The notes under the pieces: generated by a model
The model's database searches: none
The model's input: the letters and a program-made list of their open reading frames with translations, nothing else
Told to the model about the DNA's origin: nothing
Part shown: positions 53,403-53,439 of the stretch, piece by piece
Numbering within the stretch: the first letter of the stretch is position 1
How the letters are laid out: each line of letters begins with the position of its first letter
Source of the DNA: Gammaproteobacteria bacterium
GTDB taxonomy: Bacteria > Pseudomonadota > Gammaproteobacteria > Pseudomonadales > Azotimanducaceae
NCBI GenBank assembly: GCA_002725285.1
Contig: PBRC01000062.1
Location: 1-53,439, forward strand
Direction: 5' to 3'
Length of the DNA stretch: 53,439 nucleotides
Made by a program: the position numbers and the translations under genes

Positions 53403-53439
53403 GCACTTACTTAAGTGCTCTTACGAGACGCTCTTACGA
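53403..53439. repeat. Hairpin and direct repeat at right edge
   Basis: GCACTTA-CT-TAAGTGC (53403-53418) can form a short hairpin after the hydrolase gene. GCTCTTACGA then appears twice (53417-53426, 53430-53439) with a 13-bp period and runs off the window, so it may be the start of a tandem array. Confidence 0.5.

Noticed and set aside
53398-53410. 13-base match between the right edge and the minus strand near 3776
   Set aside because: Matches of this length are expected by chance in a window of this size.
1-53439. CRISPR arrays, rRNA, tRNA or prophage genes
   Set aside because: No regularly spaced direct repeats, cloverleaf structures, rRNA sequence or phage structural genes were seen.

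Overview
This 53.4 kb window looks like chromosome from an uncultured, facultatively anaerobic gammaproteobacterium-like organism. GC content is moderate, Shine-Dalgarno sites are ordinary, and TTG and GTG starts are fairly frequent. TatB, SCO1, FdxA, cytochrome b561, an AlgE-type porin, anSME and TauD families are all typical of Proteobacteria. The lineage is an inference; no rRNA or tRNA gene was found.

Layout. 0-1 kb: an IS3-family orfA remnant. 0.9-7.8 kb: a zinc-free MDR oxidoreductase, an NTF2-like protein, a glycyl-radical-enzyme activase and a four-helix diiron protein (each of the last two preceded by an FNR-type box), a zinc alcohol dehydrogenase and a ThDP enzyme. 7.9-17.3 kb: a tungsten module made of a TlpA-like lipoprotein, aldehyde:ferredoxin oxidoreductase (AOR), MoaD-like and MoeA proteins and a WtpABC tungstate/molybdate importer, with an AlgE-type porin. 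17.6-23 kb: SCO1, an NTF2 pseudogene, then a qNor-related gene whose active-site substitutions are those of nitric oxide dismutase (Nod), with its own terminator and a cysteine-rich PAS/LuxR regulator upstream. 23.5-25 kb: two proteins built almost wholly of 24-residue MORN-type repeats. 25-32.4 kb: ferredoxin, cytochrome b561, a lipoprotein, a hemerythrin/hemerythrin/DUF2249/12-TM haem-copper-oxidase-like set, and a PQQ dehydrogenase. 32.7-36.3 kb: TatB, tetrahaem cytochrome c, NrfD and NrfC-like genes with no catalytic subunit. 36.5-44.2 kb: a secreted monohaem beta-propeller protein, a carboxyltransferase, a second diiron-type protein, and a GrdB/PrdB-family selenoprotein read through an in-frame UGA with an almost ideal SECIS hairpin, overlapping a methyltransferase gene. 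44-50.3 kb: a zone of decay (PilC, CoxM, amidase and SDR fragments), a 49-bp palindrome, and an orphan 661-residue protein. 50.3-53.4 kb: a radical-SAM/SPASM maturase with a SEC-C tail, a TauD-type dioxygenase and an alpha/beta hydrolase.

How it may fit together. The theme is low-oxygen, nitrogen-oxide respiration. A Nod would turn NO into N2 and O2, and hemerythrins, DUF2249 and the COX1-like protein are commonly found with NO stress or denitrification genes. The FNR-type boxes, glycyl-radical activase, oxygen-sensitive W-AOR and selenoprotein all point to anoxic expression. O2-dependent diiron and TauD-type proteins in the same window could use O2 made internally; that link is inference. 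The two strongest observations are the Nod-type active site at 19833-22205 and the UGA/SECIS selenoprotein at 42371-43159.
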